Notes under the pieces: generated by a model
Told to the model about the DNA's origin: nothing
Seen by the model: the letters and a program-made list of their open reading frames with translations, nothing else
Database searches by the model: none
From: Bostrychus sinensis
Lineage: Eukaryota > Chordata > Actinopteri > Gobiiformes > Eleotridae
Reading direction: 5' to 3'
DNA length: 64,000 nt
NCBI GenBank assembly: GCA_020698575.1
Contig: CM036244.1
Span: 8,255,034 to 8,319,033 of the forward strand
Shown: one piece after another, positions 1-10,920 of the stretch
Layout: the number at the start of each line of letters is the position of its first letter
Numbering within the stretch: position 1 is the stretch's first letter
Position numbers and translations under genes: made by a program

Positions 1-481
1 GTGAGGGGTAAATGCACGGCGGAGAAAAGCAGGCGGAGGTCTTTGTCCACGCACAGATGCAGAGGTCAGCGGTACTGGAGACGCAGCAGAACAAATGGAG
101 ATGGTCTCAGTGCAGATGGTCAGTGGTCAGGGTCAAGGGACTGAGCTGAATCAGCAGATTTATCCTGTACGCCATTAAAAAACACCAGTATTACATATTT
201 GTGCATATACAAGTAAAAAAGATGCAAATGTTAGCAGCTTATTGTTCGGCCATCGAAAAAAATATAAAAAAGCATTCCGCAATTTATGCAAAAGTTTTTG
301 TGAGTATGAAAGAATTTGTTTTGTTGAAAATAAAAATAACAACTTTGGGGTTTATCTAGCTGTGGATAATATTTGTGCTCCAATTTTAACAAGTATGTTG
401 CTCCCGTAAAGTGACAAAAGTGTCCCAGTCACAAAATGTCATGAAAAAATATACATTCATATTTTTTTAATAATATTTTGA

Positions 482-483
<2 letters not shown>

Positions 484-522
<39 letters not shown>
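484..522. repeat. (AT)n microsatellite
   Basis: Uninterrupted TA dinucleotides for about 38 bases, inside the inverted-repeat element 394-986. Confidence 0.95.
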
Positions 523-526
<4 letters not shown>

Positions 527-678
527 TTATTAGCACAAATCTTTAATGAATGCGTGCCCTGTTAATAAATCTAAAAAACAACTTCTGTTAAAATAGGATG
601 TAACTTTTTGTTTCTACAAAAAAGGAAAAAAAAAAAAATCCATCTAAATCACTGTTGAAATTCCCAAGCCTGTAATAG

Positions 679-704
679 CCCCCCCCCCCCCCCCCCCCCC
701 CCCC
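679..704. repeat. Poly-C tract, 26 bases
   Basis: An unbroken run of 26 C (26 G on the minus strand). It could form an i-motif or quadruplex, but length in assemblies is often unreliable. Confidence 0.95.
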
Positions 705-986
705 TCGGAAAAAATAAAGAAATAAAATCTTTCTTCACATTGAGAATATAGAAAATATTTCATTTTGTATGTTTTTTTCTACCAAAAAATTAAATGTTTA
801 AGTCTTCACATACACTGGCATATAAAGAGTTAAAATTCTGAAAATAATTAAATATTTGGTATTTCTAGTCAGTGCAGAAGTTGATTAAAATATGTATTTT
901 AAAAAAAGTAGAACAAATATAAATGTATAGTATTTTTATGATGTTTTGTGACTGGGACACTTTTGCCTCTGAACAGGAGCAACATA

Positions 987-1768
987 ACAAATGTAGTCAG
1001 AGAGAGTAAAAATGAAGTAATGTTAGATTTGGGTTTAGAAAATCAACATTAGTGATCAAATACACACTCAAACCAAATTTCATAGAAAAAGTAAGAACCA
1101 CTGTAAAGTTATCAAAAAAAATAAAATTGAAAAGAACACTTTTGTCCTCACTGGGGCTCAGCGGTTAGTTCCCCAAAATGAATAAGTAAGCCCTAAGTAA
1201 ATCCCTACATCAACTTTCAGTACAACAGGGATTTGCACACTGCATGTATCACAAAAAGTGGCTAAATCAAGACTAAAAGACAGAAAGACCATTAGAAAAC
1301 TACCTGTAACACTACACACTATAAAGCTGTGTTATAATGCAGATTTCTGCTCTTAATACCTGTAATGTAATGTACACACTTGATACTAACATGTGATATA
1401 CTACAGTGAGGTATTGTGTATGACCAGTACCTGATGATGATGAGGATTTTTCTATAATGTGATGTATTGTACATACAGTAACAATCTGTGTATGGGTCAT
1501 TCTTAGTTTTTTTTTTTTTCCGTTTCAAAATAAAATACAAAAAAACAATAAACCGTGGTGTTTTTTTGTTTTTCAAAACTTATGTAAAAATATGATATTT
1601 AACTAAGAAAAAAAAAACAAAAAAACACAATGTTGGATTTGTACTGAAATACAAAATACGGCTATGTTGTTTTAATTTGCAACGCTGGAAGTGCCGGAAG
1701 TCGCTAGAAGTTTAGAGCGGATCTGCGAAAAATAAACTGAATGGCTGTACTGGAGCCTTTTTCTAACT
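987..1768. other. AT-rich stretch, nothing recognised
   Basis: No convincing exon, RNA gene or known repeat. The open frames here on the minus strand (1312-1576) are short, low complexity and lack family resemblance. Confidence 0.5.
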
Positions 1769-2350
1769 TACCGTATTTTCTGCAGTATAAGGTGCACCTA
1801 AAAGCCTTTAATTTTCTCAAAAACCGACAGTGCGCCTTATAATCCGATGCGCCTTATATATGGATCAATGTTGGTTAATTATGGCTACCGTATTCAGGGG
1901 GCGTCGCCGAAGTGACAGCGGTAAAAACGGTAAAGGGGAATTCCAGTCCCAGCTGTTCATGTGTGCCATAGGCGTGTTTATGGATCCTGCCGCAAAAGAA
2001 CAAGGAGGCGCGGCCTTTGCTCCATCTCAGTAGAAGAGTTGCGACATTGAGGGGACAGAAAACTGAGCGCTCGAACGCTGTTCATGTAGCTTTGAACTGT
2101 GACAAATGGAGTTGGAAATACATTGTTTTCAACGAGGGAGTTGTAAGAACGCTGGTTTGTATTCTATTAATAAAGTTTGACTGACTGACTTATCTGACTG
2201 TTTTATTGACATTCGCTTTAGCGCAGCGCCATCTAGTGGATGCGCCTTATAATGCGGTGTGCCCTATATATGAAAACAGTTTTAATATAGGCCATTAATT
2301 GAAGGTGCGCCTTATAATCCGATGCGCCTTATAGTGCGGAAAATACGGTA
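1769..2350. mobile_element. Non-autonomous TA-flanked DNA transposon, copy 1 (578 bp)
   Basis: The ends are CCGTATTTTCTGCAGTATAA and the matching GCGGAAAATACGG, each bordered by TA (1769-1770, 2349-2350), as in the Tc1/mariner/pogo group. Inside, near both ends, the motif TGCGCCTTATAATCCGATGC is repeated in direct orientation, possibly transposase binding sites. The centre holds a 67-codon frame (1830-2033) and an AATAAA-containing stretch, perhaps remnants of a longer parent. The second copy is at 48515-49036. Superfamily assignment rests mainly on the TA. Confidence 0.75.
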
Positions 2351-3029
2351 ATTCGAAAACGAAACAGTATTAACATCCTGACCAGGCTTTGCCAAATCTC
2401 GGTTGGGAAGCTAAAGCGAGGGTATGTTAGCATTAGCATTATCGTTGTTTCACATCTTTCATCAACACTAACACTGTAAACAAGATTGTTAATAATCAAA
2501 AAAAAAAAAAAAAAAAAGAGTAAAGGAGTGCTGAAAACGTATTTTACTACTGAACATTTGTATAAATATACTGTATGTGGTATATATTGTAGTTTGTCCT
2601 ATGCCAGTTGCCGTTGTTAGCTGTGTTAGTTTGCGCATGCACATATCAAATGTCAGGCCAAATTGGGTAAGTATCCAAATCGGGTAACTACACACCGCCT
2701 GAATTCTGTGCTGAGGATAAAGCTTTATTTGTTTAAACCTTATAATTGATAAATACAGCATTTTTTCTTTCCCATCTTTTTGTAATTCAAATTTTATTTT
2801 AAAACAAAACGAAAAAACAGATTATTTCTATTTTTCTCATTTTATTTTGAAACAGCAAAACCAAAGAACAAACCATACACAGATTAGTAACTCTACTGAC
2901 TCAAAATACTATTTTATGTTGCTTAGCAAAGTAAATAAAAATAAATAAATAAAAAAATCAAATGCAACTTTTTATTGTTCCATTGGCCAAGATGTGCCCA
3001 TGAGCTGAGGTGAAAGAAATTCTCAGAAT
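2351..3029. other. AT-rich stretch with A-tract, no gene seen
   Basis: Contains a run of about 19 A near 2499-2517. The minus-strand open frame 2489-2761 is translated AT-rich DNA with no domain. Confidence 0.45.
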
Positions 3030-3315
3030 CTATACTCAGGTAAAAGTACTGCTACTTTAAAGTAACAAGTAGTAGTAAAAGTTCATTCATTAGGGGGTCA
3101 TGGGTGAGTTTTAGGTGGGGCCCAGGCCAGACGGTGGCCAGTTAGTGACGGGACTGACTGAGTATTATAAGTACTCCACAAAAGTATTACTTAAGTGCCT
3201 TGGATGGAGTTTTTATTTTATGTTTTGCATTTCAACTCCACTCCCACTGTTCTTTACTTATTTGGAGATCTACTTGAGGAAAAATAACATTTTCCGCTCA
3301 AAAATTTGTAAAAAT
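3030..3315. repeat. Dispersed AAGTA-rich repeat, partial
   Basis: Contains AGGTAAAAGTACTGCTACTT and AAGTAACAAGTAGTAGTAAA, then AGTACTCC and TATTACTTAAGTG. A relative with the same vocabulary lies at 45866-46032. Boundaries are unclear. Confidence 0.4.
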
Positions 3316-3320
3316 GTAAA

Positions 3321-3558
3321 ACGGGCAGCAGTTGGTAGAGCCGCTTGTCCAATAACCAGAAGGTTGGCAGTTCAAACCCCACTCCCACCGTTGCATGCTG
3401 CTGTTGTGTCCTTGGGCAAGACACTTAACCCACCTTGCCTCCAGTGTCTGCGCACACTGGTGTATGAATGTGTGGGTGAATGGGTGAATGGTTCCTTGAT
3501 GTAAAGCGCTTTGAGAACCCATGGAGGTAGAAAAGCGCTGTATAAATGTGACCATTTA
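3321..3558 (+). repeat. tRNA-derived SINE
   Basis: The 5' part resembles a tRNA with an A box (CAGTTGGTAGAGCC) and a B box (GGCAGTTCAAACCCC). The body contains CTTGGGCAAGACACTTAACC and the tail AAAGCGCTTTGAGAACC followed by AAAAGCGCTGTATAAATG. These are the landmarks of a common teleost SINE. Open frames crossing it on both strands are not genes. Confidence 0.75.
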
Positions 3559-3714
3559 AAACAAAAAAAGTATGTTATACAAAACGTTCAAGTATTAAGG
3601 AAAGCACTAACAAGTTATAAATACATGTACATGTTATTATTATTATTTTTTTTATTATTACAAATAACACAAATAGGACAACAACAACAGAACACAACAA
3701 AAACAACCAAGATA

Positions 3715-3716
<2 letters not shown>

Positions 3717-3770
<54 letters not shown>

Positions 3771-3786
3771 TAATAATAATAATAAT
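3717..3786. repeat. (AAT)n microsatellite
   Basis: About 22 AAT units with one interruption (AATAAAAAT). It produces poly-Asn and poly-Tyr artefact frames. Confidence 0.95.
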
Positions 3787-4102
3787 TAAGAAAAATAAAA
3801 TATATGCAAACAAAACTACTATTAAAACTATTAACTGTAGTTGTATAATTTATATACATATTACATTTAGTAAAAAAATAATAATTTGAACATGGCATCA
3901 GTCCCATTCCAGAGCTTCCCATTTTTTATTCCATTTATTTAAGCTATTATTATTATTACTTGCTATATTTTTTTCTATGACAAATTGTTTGTGAAGTTTA
4001 TATTTGAAAAGATGCAAACAAAGCTCTGCTTTTTGTTGACTTTTGAATATGAAAATCTTTCCCAATAAAATGCAACATGTTATTTGTTCCACCATAATTA
4101 AC
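3787..4102. other. AT-rich spacer, no gene seen
   Basis: Noncoding-looking AT-rich DNA between the (AAT)n tract and the hAT-like element. Open frames of 64-65 codons have no recognisable content. Confidence 0.4.
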
Positions 4103-5067
4103 GTAATTTATAGGGATGAAACAATGCACTCAAGTCACGATTCGATTCAATTCCCAATTTTTTGTTCACAATTACAATTTTTTTTTATTAGCAGACTTAG
4201 TTACAGTATAATTATGACCGAAATATTTTTTACATAGCTTATTTGTGTCTCCTTGTCAAACTTAAAAGGTTGTACATTTCTTATTAACTGAAATGTAATA
4301 AAAAAGTAGATATTAACACAATGACATGTAAAAAATGCGTAAAAATTACAAAAATATATAACATAATTTGTTAGTGGCTTTTATTAACACCTTCCTACTC
4401 TCCTCCAAAAACAAATGCAATGCACAGAGAAGCAGCTAACAACAAGCTACTTTCTGAACGATGGCAAATGGAGAAAATGCAGCTTGTCAACAATCTACAC
4501 CTCAAGAAAAATAAAAAGGGCCTAATATAAGTCAAGTCTTATAAAAATATCAGTGAGGAAAGACACATCCTCAGTAAAGACTCTAATCTCCATGGAAACG
4601 CTCATTAAAACTTCACATAAACTTTAGCTGTTGTTAGCCACTTAGCTTTGCTTTAGCTCGCTGCTAACAACAAGCTACTTTCTGAACGATGGCAAATTGA
4701 GAAAAACAGGTATGTGCTGCTTAAATAATCCCTTCAGATGTGTCGCTCTGTCCGTCCTGGGCTGGTTGTTATTCCTTTGTGAATTATTCTTTTCTGTCTG
4801 CATCAACGAGAGAAAGTACACTCCTGGGCCGCTCCGAGTAACGCACGTTGGGCTAGTGATTTTACGAGTTCTGTAAACTAAAACTTGATATAAATGCATG
4901 TTTCTTTTAAGTAAAATGGCCAGGTAATGATGTCTAGCTCCAAACAAGTGAGCCAGATCACACAACAGTGGCCTGAGCGCTGTTTTTAAGGGGCATCGCG
5001 ATTAATTCTCTCTTTTGCATCGATTTTTAGCCGATTTACGAAGAATCATTAAATCCCTAGTAATGAA
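4103..5067. mobile_element. hAT-like non-autonomous transposon (949 bp)
   Basis: The ends are TAGGGATG and ...AATCCCTA. They are flanked by the 8-base pair GTAATTTA (4103-4110) and GTAATGAA (5060-5067), which match at 6 of 8 positions as expected for an old hAT target duplication. Near both ends are CGATT-type motifs (ATTCGATTC, CATCGATTTTTAGCC). Internally a segment of about 45 bases (CTAACAACAAGCTACTTTC...) occurs at about 4434 and again at about 4662. No transposase frame is visible. Confidence 0.65.
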
Positions 5068-6079
5068 CACGTTTTGCATATTTTTTATTACTATTTCTTT
5101 CGGTTTTATCATGAAACCCACTGCCTTAATTTACCAAAATATTTGTTTGCGATCCTTCTTGTGCACACTAAGTCTTCCCCGGGTCACTTTGCCTCGAGTG
5201 TGTATTTCTCTTCAGGCGAGGACTTTGACGGCTAAAGCTCTGAACCAATTTAACACGGAGCGAGGAACGGCGAGAAGTCACTCAAATCCTGTCTGTGCCG
5301 TATTGGGGGCACGACGACAGAGAAATGAAGAGTTTGATCCAGAGAAGCAGAGAGAGAGGAGGAAAGTCACGCATTTCCTGACATTAAATTTACTATATGG
5401 TATACATTTTGACCTAGTAAACCCAAAAATTCATACGGATTCGAAGTTTCAGTCTGTCTCCATATGCATCCTCTCATTTAAACGATATAGTTTTGATGAA
5501 ATAAATGTCCTGAAAGCCTTTGTCACACTTTTCAAATATTCAATTGTTGGTCGACGGCTGCCAGGAGCTTTAAAAATGCGATGAATTGTAATAAAAGTAA
5601 GCCACACGGAGAAAGCCGTCCAAACCTCCTCAATGCCACCTGTTAGCTTGACAGAGGAACAGAAAGATGTCAAAATGGCTTTCACCAAACAAAGAAACCA
5701 TCAGGGATACATTAATTACTCGCAAAAGTGTAAAAATATGACAAAATCTCAAATATAAATGAGTACTTTCAACTCATTTAGCTTGAATTTCAGAGGAGTA
5801 AAAGCGCCAAGTGTCAGAACCAGTAAAAAGATTAGAAAAATGTCAGTATTTTGAGTGTTAAATGTTTTGAAATGAATAATCACTGTCTTTCGAATGAAGT
5901 TATCTCATTGCCATTATGACAGAAGTATCAGTTAACTGTATGGGTTATTGCTGCGAAATTCAGATGTGCGGCAGGACGTTATAATTGTGCATGAAAGTGT
6001 GTACACTAAAACTTTAGATCCACCTAGGTTTTGGCAAAAGATCACTAAATATGCTGGGGATGACCTGTGTAGTTTACAA
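5068..6079. other. Single-copy-looking DNA, no gene recognised
   Basis: A 189-codon frame crosses the element edge (5015-5584), but the predicted protein shows no domain and AT-driven composition, so it is not called. Around 5700-5830 the text (AATTACTCGCAAAAG, GAGTACTTTCAACTC) is faintly like the AAGTA-rich repeat. Confidence 0.4.
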
Positions 6080-6815
6080 CAGCCATTCCCAAAGTCAGGA
6101 GTGTCAGGGGCCCCTTAAATTTACCAAAATCCCACGTGGACCCCTAACAATACAACTTCCCTCGATCCCAAATTTTATTTTCATGATTTTCTCCATATAT
6201 TTCTATAAAAACATTACAGAAGACACTGACTATTGGCTAAAAGGTGTTTTAAAGTTATATTTTTTAACAAAAAAATAAATAAAATGCTGCAAAAACTCAA
6301 TAATTCAAGGCAAAGGATCCCTCAACATTGTTGGGGCCAACTCAAAATCTCAAGTTTTCCACACTTTCACTTAATTTGATGTTCATGCGTCTAAAAACTT
6401 TTCTAATTGTAAAGTTTTTCTCTATATACTTATTTTTCTACTCATCTTCAGACAACTTAGTGTTCAGAAAAAGTTATTCTTTTGTTAAATGTAGTATATT
6501 TAGTTTTTATTATCATCAATAATACTTTTTCTGAACAGTGGAGTCAGTTGGCTGTAAGATGAGCTGGAAAAAATAAAGATAATGAGTAAACTTAAAATTT
6601 CAAGTTTTTAGATGTATGAATGTTAAATTTGGTGAGTAAAAAAATATTAGTTGTTGAAAACTTGAGATTTTGAGTTGATCACCAAAACTCAAAAATCTTG
6701 AGGGATCCTGTTGCCTTGAGTTTTTGCAGCGTTGTTTTTTACAGTGCATTTCAAACTCAATTTCTTTTTATGTACTTAATATAGACAGCCTCTGGGGGCC
6801 CCCCTGCAATTTGAA
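6080..6815 (+). mobile_element. hAT-like family 3, composite copy with nested element, 3' end decayed
   Basis: It begins CAGCCATTCCCAAAGTCAGG, followed by GGGCCCCTTAAATTTACCAA, and reaches AGACAGCCTCTGGGGGCCCC near 6785-6803. It is the reverse-orientation relative of 46996-47702 and shares a second inverted-repeat element nested at the same internal place. The right terminal GGGAACCACTG is not seen. Confidence 0.65.
6276..6746. mobile_element. Nested CACTGTAAAA-type MITE inside the family 3 copy
   Basis: The left side reads TGCTGCAAAAACTCAA and the right side TTGAGTTTTTGCAGC then TTTTTTACAGTG. Internal inverted segments TTCAGAAAAAGTTATTC and AATACTTTTTCTGAACAGTG form a large foldback. It matches 47082-47506 in the other composite. 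Confidence 0.65.
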
Positions 6816-7620
6816 TGAGGCGATCGATCTCACAAACTACTCCTACAGAACTTTTACTAAACAGAAAATGAAAGCTTGAAAAGGTTTAGAAGTTTTTTGT
6901 GTGTGGATGGGTCGGAAGTGACACTAAATGGCTTTCCTCTTGTTTTTGCCCAGGTTATTACGTTTGTTTTTGAATAGTCATTTTATATCAACAGATGCAG
7001 CTAATGCTAATTTTCACTTTTAGGTCAGACATTCTCTGAGGTCCACAGAAACGACTTTAAAACATGAGTTGTGGCTACACAACACAGGGAAGTTGTCACA
7101 GCTCATTGTGAGTGTATGGCTTTACAAACAGGTCACTTCTCACTCGAGCGCTGTCTGTCTCGGGACAAAGATTTTAAATCCAAGACTGCTGCAGTTTTTC
7201 TGTGAATTTTCTAAAAGGGTAAGTACTTTCTGGACGTGAAAAAAGCTTTTATCCTCCTCCCGATTTAAATGGTTGCCGTTAGCCGCACAAAACTCTGGCA
7301 TTTTCATAGCTCGAACTCATTCAGCGATTACCTCCTGTCCCTCTCAGCAGAGTGGAGTGACGTCATCAGGAAACTATCAAGGTTTTTTTACAGAGACAAA
7401 GTGTATGTTTATGGAAAAAAGGCAAGAAAAGTCAGAGTTGGTGCATTCACACTTTGTAACATCCAGAACCCAGTTGTGCTTAAGATTTAGCGACTTTAAA
7501 TTGTGGAGTGAATTTTTCCATCTAATTAAAATCAACACATCACTAATGTCATTTAACAAATATTTAAGTTTTTGATTAAATCTCATTGGTTTTTTTTTTT
7601 TGTTTTTTTTTACATTGAAC
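6816..7620. other. No gene or known repeat recognised
   Basis: Moderately AT-rich single-copy-looking sequence. Frames at 7269-7575 overlap in two phases and show no domain. Confidence 0.4.
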
Positions 7621-7826
7621 AGTTATTCTATTTAGGAAGCAGTCTTAACTCTAATTTTAATTGTATGTAGCTTTTGTAGATGTATTATAAGGCGGAGGCT
7701 TTAAAATAAACCTTTTTGGGGTTTTTGCCTCTCCCCTTCACTTACACTGCTCTTGTTTATGATCATTTTGTAAATTTACATTGTCATTTTAATTATGTGC
7801 AAAATAAAATAAATAAATAAAATTGA
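7621..7826 (+). mobile_element. Possible LINE 3' end with A/T-rich tail
   Basis: The stretch TATTATAAGGCGGAGGCTTT with GGGGTTTTTGCCTCTCCCC leads to an AAATAAATAAATAAA tail. This style is seen at 3' ends of fish LINEs. No coding part remains, so the clade is not assigned. Confidence 0.35.
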
Positions 7827-8024
7827 CTGAGCATCTGCCAGGTTTTCTGGCTTCCCATACCACAGTCCAAATACATACAGCACAGGTGAATGGGTCAAAA
7901 CTGCCCTGAGTGAAAGAATGAATGGTTCACCATTGCACACAGTGTTGCCTGCCTCAGGCCCATAGTAGCTGGGATAGGCTCTGGTCACCCACAACAATCT
8001 AATAGAAACTAAATGAATGATCAC
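7827..8024. repeat. Diverged SINE-like repeat
   Basis: Contains GGGATAGGCTCTGGTCACCC followed by AAACTAAATGAATGA, a common 3' motif in fish SINE bodies. A related motif occurs at 13331-13395. Strongly diverged. Confidence 0.4.
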
Positions 8025-8092
8025 ATTTGATGTTTATGGAAATGGACAATGCAAAGTTAACAATCATTAGCTTTAATAACAATTATCAGTAA

Positions 8093-8600
8093 AGGTCCTT
8101 CCTATATTATGCCTAGGTTTGGACTCCTTTGCATCAGTATTTCATATTTTATAACTTAAAATAATCTACAGTGAAGCTCAAAATTATTCATACCCCTGGC
8201 AAATTCTAACTTAAAGTTACTTTTATTCAACCAGCAAGTTTTTTTTTTTTTGACCAGAAATGACACAGGCTTCTCTCAAAAGATAAGACAATGTACAAGA
8301 GGTATCATTGTGGAAAAAATATTTCTTAACTTTTTTTTTCAGGTAAAAAAAAAAAAAAAACAACTTGCTGGTTGAATAACAGTAAATTTAAGTCAGAATT
8401 TGCCAAGGATATGAATAATTTTGGGCTTCACTGTGTATGTATGGAAAATGTCTTCTTATGAGAAGCTGTTACTTTGACCTTGCAGAGAACGCCTGGATTG
8501 GGTGAAGATTAGGAGCATAAAATGGCTATTTAGCAACATGACACTAACAGATAGATAAACGAGCTTCATACTGACGGCAGTTTAAGAGCTGAAACGCTTC
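8093..8600 (+). repeat. Dispersed repeat family A, copy 1, split by a Tc1-like MITE
   Basis: The left half reads TTTGGACTCCTTTGCATCAG and TATTTCATATTTTATAACTT. The right half reads ATGTATGGAAAATGTCTTCT, GAGAAGCTGTTACTTTGACC and GCAGAGAACGCCTGGATTGG. Other copies are at 22780, 24586, 42895 and 52888 (inverted). The insertion 8169-8435 lies between the halves. Confidence 0.6.
8167..8437. mobile_element. Tc1/mariner-like MITE, copy 1
   Basis: It starts CAGTGAAGCTCAAAATTATT and ends AATTTTGGGCTTCACTGTG, with TA on both sides. The terminal inverted repeats are about 80 bases, including AACCAGCAAG and CTTGCTGGTTGAATAA, so the whole unit folds back. It interrupts a family A repeat. A second copy is at 17470-17734. 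Confidence 0.75.
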
Positions 8601-8630
8601 CAGAACGAGCCAGGCGTGCCTCTCCTAGCA

Positions 8631-9157
8631 AGACTTGACTGATACAAATTCATCAGGAAAGCAATTACTCCTGAGTAGGTCTGCACAATATATCGCAAAA
8701 TTATCATTATCGCAATATCAGCAAACGCAATATCCGTATCGCAAGAATCTAAATATATCACAATAACGCTGTGGTCTTCCATCTGACAGAGATTTACACT
8801 GAAGAATCATTTTCCACCAGAGCCTTAAAAGAACATGTGTTGTGACTAAATAAAAATGTTTAAAAAGTCCAGTTTTAGTGGTAATTTAATTAATTTAGTC
8901 GCAGCTTAGCCTTGTTTTATTCCTGGTTTCGTCTGTGTTAAGTTTTGATTTTGTCGGTGTTTTGACTTGTAAATACAGGAACTTACATTTTTGCGAAATG
9001 TAGTGAATTTGACTTACTATGCTCGAAAAGTAGGCTCTATTTTCAAATATCGCAATAATATCGCGATTTTCAACATAGTTATTGAATATTGCATGTTTTC
9101 TCCACATCGTGCAGCCCTACTCCTGAGCATTCCTGATGAATTTGTATCATCAAGTCT
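8631..9157. repeat. Palindrome with about 29-base arms split by a hAT-like insertion
   Basis: The left arm 8631-8659 (AGACTTGA...CATCAGGAA) is the reverse complement of 9130-9157 (TTCCTGATGAA...TCAAGTCT), with a one-base difference. Without the insertion the arms would be about 18 bases apart. Confidence 0.8.
8668..9127. mobile_element. hAT-like MITE family 1, copy 1 (444 bp)
   Basis: The element spans 8676-9119 with ends TAGGTCTGCAC and GTGCAGCCCTA. It is flanked by the perfect 8-base duplication CTCCTGAG (8668-8675, 9120-9127). Near both ends are ATCGCAATATC/CGATATT motifs. No coding content. Other copies are at 11275, 37881 and 52208. Confidence 0.9.
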
Positions 9158-10139
9158 TTGCGTTATCCTCCTGACTGCTTCAAACTTATCTAACCTCCAC
9201 TAAAAAAGGGAATTCAGGCACTTTGCACGGACAATAGCTGCCTCATTGTTCAGTACTGCGCCGTTATAAAAGCAAAGCCCAGCGCTCAAACACAGAATGT
9301 ATTTAATATTATTTTGAAACATGAAGCTGCAACAAACGTAATTACAGTAATAAATCGGTGTGATGTTTTTCTTTACCAGCAAAACAAAAAACTATTAATA
9401 CCCCTTATGTACCAGAGCAGTATAAATGTGGGAGTAAAAAATCCCTTAGCTCATGTTGCTAAAGCACATTTTTATATTAAACTTTTGTGCAGTATCCTTG
9501 ACAATGTCTCGGTGTCTCAGCAGTGGCCAAAGAGAACGCTCCTATTCTTTTCCATTGGGGAGAGTGATGTTTACGAGGCGTGGGACCAGCGCTCGGACCA
9601 AGGGACATCCCTATCTGGGACAGGGGCATCCATTTCACGCAGCAAAATCCACCTCCACAGTAATGAATCTAGTGGGGAAAGAAATCAACTTAATGAGGTG
9701 AGACCCACGTGACGACGGCGGGACATAAAAAGAAGGATAGGGCCTAGATGGGACGCTCGTTAATAAGCACGCAATGACAAATAAAGAGCTGTCAGGGGAG
9801 GCCTAGAGGGGACAGGGGAGCGGGTTTGTGTGTGTGTTAGCGCTGGTAGCTTAGCCCACATCCCGGGACATGTTAACCTAACCGGGTCGGACGGCGACTC
9901 GTGCACCGGTGTTCTTATAAAACAACAACATGGGGCGAGTGAGGCGGTCAAATGACTGATAATGGCCTGTTTTGTTAAATATAGTTTTTTACACAGCGCT
10001 CAAGGTCAAAGTATTGTGCAAATAACAAATGAGGGATAAAGTAATGAGGGATAAAGTAATTTTGTTTATGCACAAAGTTATGTCACGCTACAGTTACAGC
10101 TATTGTTATCTAGCCTTGTATTCGTCTGTAGATGTAGGT
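9158..10139. other. No gene or known repeat recognised
   Basis: Includes a short local duplication (ATGAGGGATAAAGTAAT twice at about 10029-10060). The 132-codon frame at 9314-9712 and its shadow have no domain and no splice signals worth calling. Confidence 0.4.
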
Positions 10140-10420
10140 TAAAGACGATATTTTAGGAAATTGAGCTTTCTACCGTGTTATGATGTTGCTTCCTCATCGA
10201 TAAAACATACCTGGAGTTGTGTTTTGTTTCATTCACGCCTGTTTGAGACCTCAAAACGCTCAGTTCCACGAACCTCCGCCCACTCCAGGAAGCACTGACC
10301 AATCACCAAGCCCTCTACATCCAGTCTGCTCTCATTCATTTATCCAAATCTGTCTTACACTGATTCCTCACAGCTGTTCTAGAGGAGAGCAAGATTGGTT
10401 TCAAAATATATAGGCATTTT
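10140..10420 (+). repeat. Dispersed repeat family B, copy 1
   Basis: Shares ACCTGGAGTTGTGTTTTG, CCACTCCAGGAAGCACTGAC and AGTCTGCTCTCATTCATTTA with 11046-11237. Confidence 0.55.
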
Positions 10421-10599
10421 AACTTTTTTAGGAAGTGAAAGCATAAACAACTGGATCATCATTACCACAAGTGCAGAATTAGAAAGCAGAGAATGTAGAC
10501 CAGGCCTTTTAAATTTAGCACACTGTTGCTTATGAACGACATTGTATTTAACCGCTACAATTGGGTCTCTCTAACAAGATATCTATTGTCTTCCTTTTT

Positions 10600-10735
10600 C
10601 CTTATGGCTTTTCCCTTCTGCAAATCATCTGCCTCCTATGTGTGCAGCAATTTGCATGGGTTTCACACCAGATCCTCTCCATTTGTCCTGTCTTGGGACC
10701 GGCCCACTGAGTATGCTGTGACTGGACCTGACCTT
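10600..10735 (-). mobile_element. RTE-like LINE 3' fragment (inverted)
   Basis: Contains TTTCACACCAGATCC then TTGGGACCGGCCCACTGAG. This is the reverse complement of the GTCACAAGCC...CCAGTCCCAAGCC tail seen at 16465, 23075, 33150 and 56045. Clade assignment is from memory of fish RTE-type tails. Confidence 0.4.
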
Positions 10736-10869
10736 GTTCCTGTTCCTATGTGTGTAAGTTTGTTTTACCACTGAACAAAACTTTCTTTTTTATTGCGGTC
10801 AAACTTCCACAGACATACCCTTTCATCTTCAGCGTCCATTTTGGCAGAACCTACAGCTAATACCTTTTG

Positions 10870-10920
10870 GTTAAAGGGCGAAGGTTGCATCAGGAGTGGC
10901 ATCCGACATAAAAAATCAAA
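10870..10920 (+). mobile_element. RTE-like LINE 3' fragment, very short
   Basis: GTTGCATCAGGAGTGGCATC followed by CGACATAAAA matches the tail motif GTTGCATCAGGAAGGGCATC of the other fragments. Confidence 0.4.

Larger units (their letters stand above)
394..986. mobile_element. Inverted-repeat element (MITE-like) containing AT and poly-C tracts
   Basis: Bases 394-442 (starting TATGTTGCTCC and including GTGTCCCAGTCACAAAATG) return as the reverse complement at about 938-986. The arms are about 45 bases and imperfect. The interior is AT-rich and noncoding, with an (AT)n run and a 26-base C run. Related GTGTCC/CACTTTTG text recurs just outside near 1138. Superfamily unknown; no clear target duplication. 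Bases 1-393 to its left show nothing recognisable. Confidence 0.55.

Noticed and set aside
1830..2033. 67-codon frame repeated identically at 48576-48779
   Set aside because: It belongs to two copies of a non-autonomous transposon; identity reflects recent copying, not host gene conservation.
3321..3400. Possible tRNA gene
   Set aside because: A and B boxes are present, but no cloverleaf closes and the downstream body is that of a SINE.
5015..5584. 189-codon plus-strand frame
   Set aside because: It starts inside a hAT-like element and crosses its edge, with no domain, no splice context and AT-driven composition.
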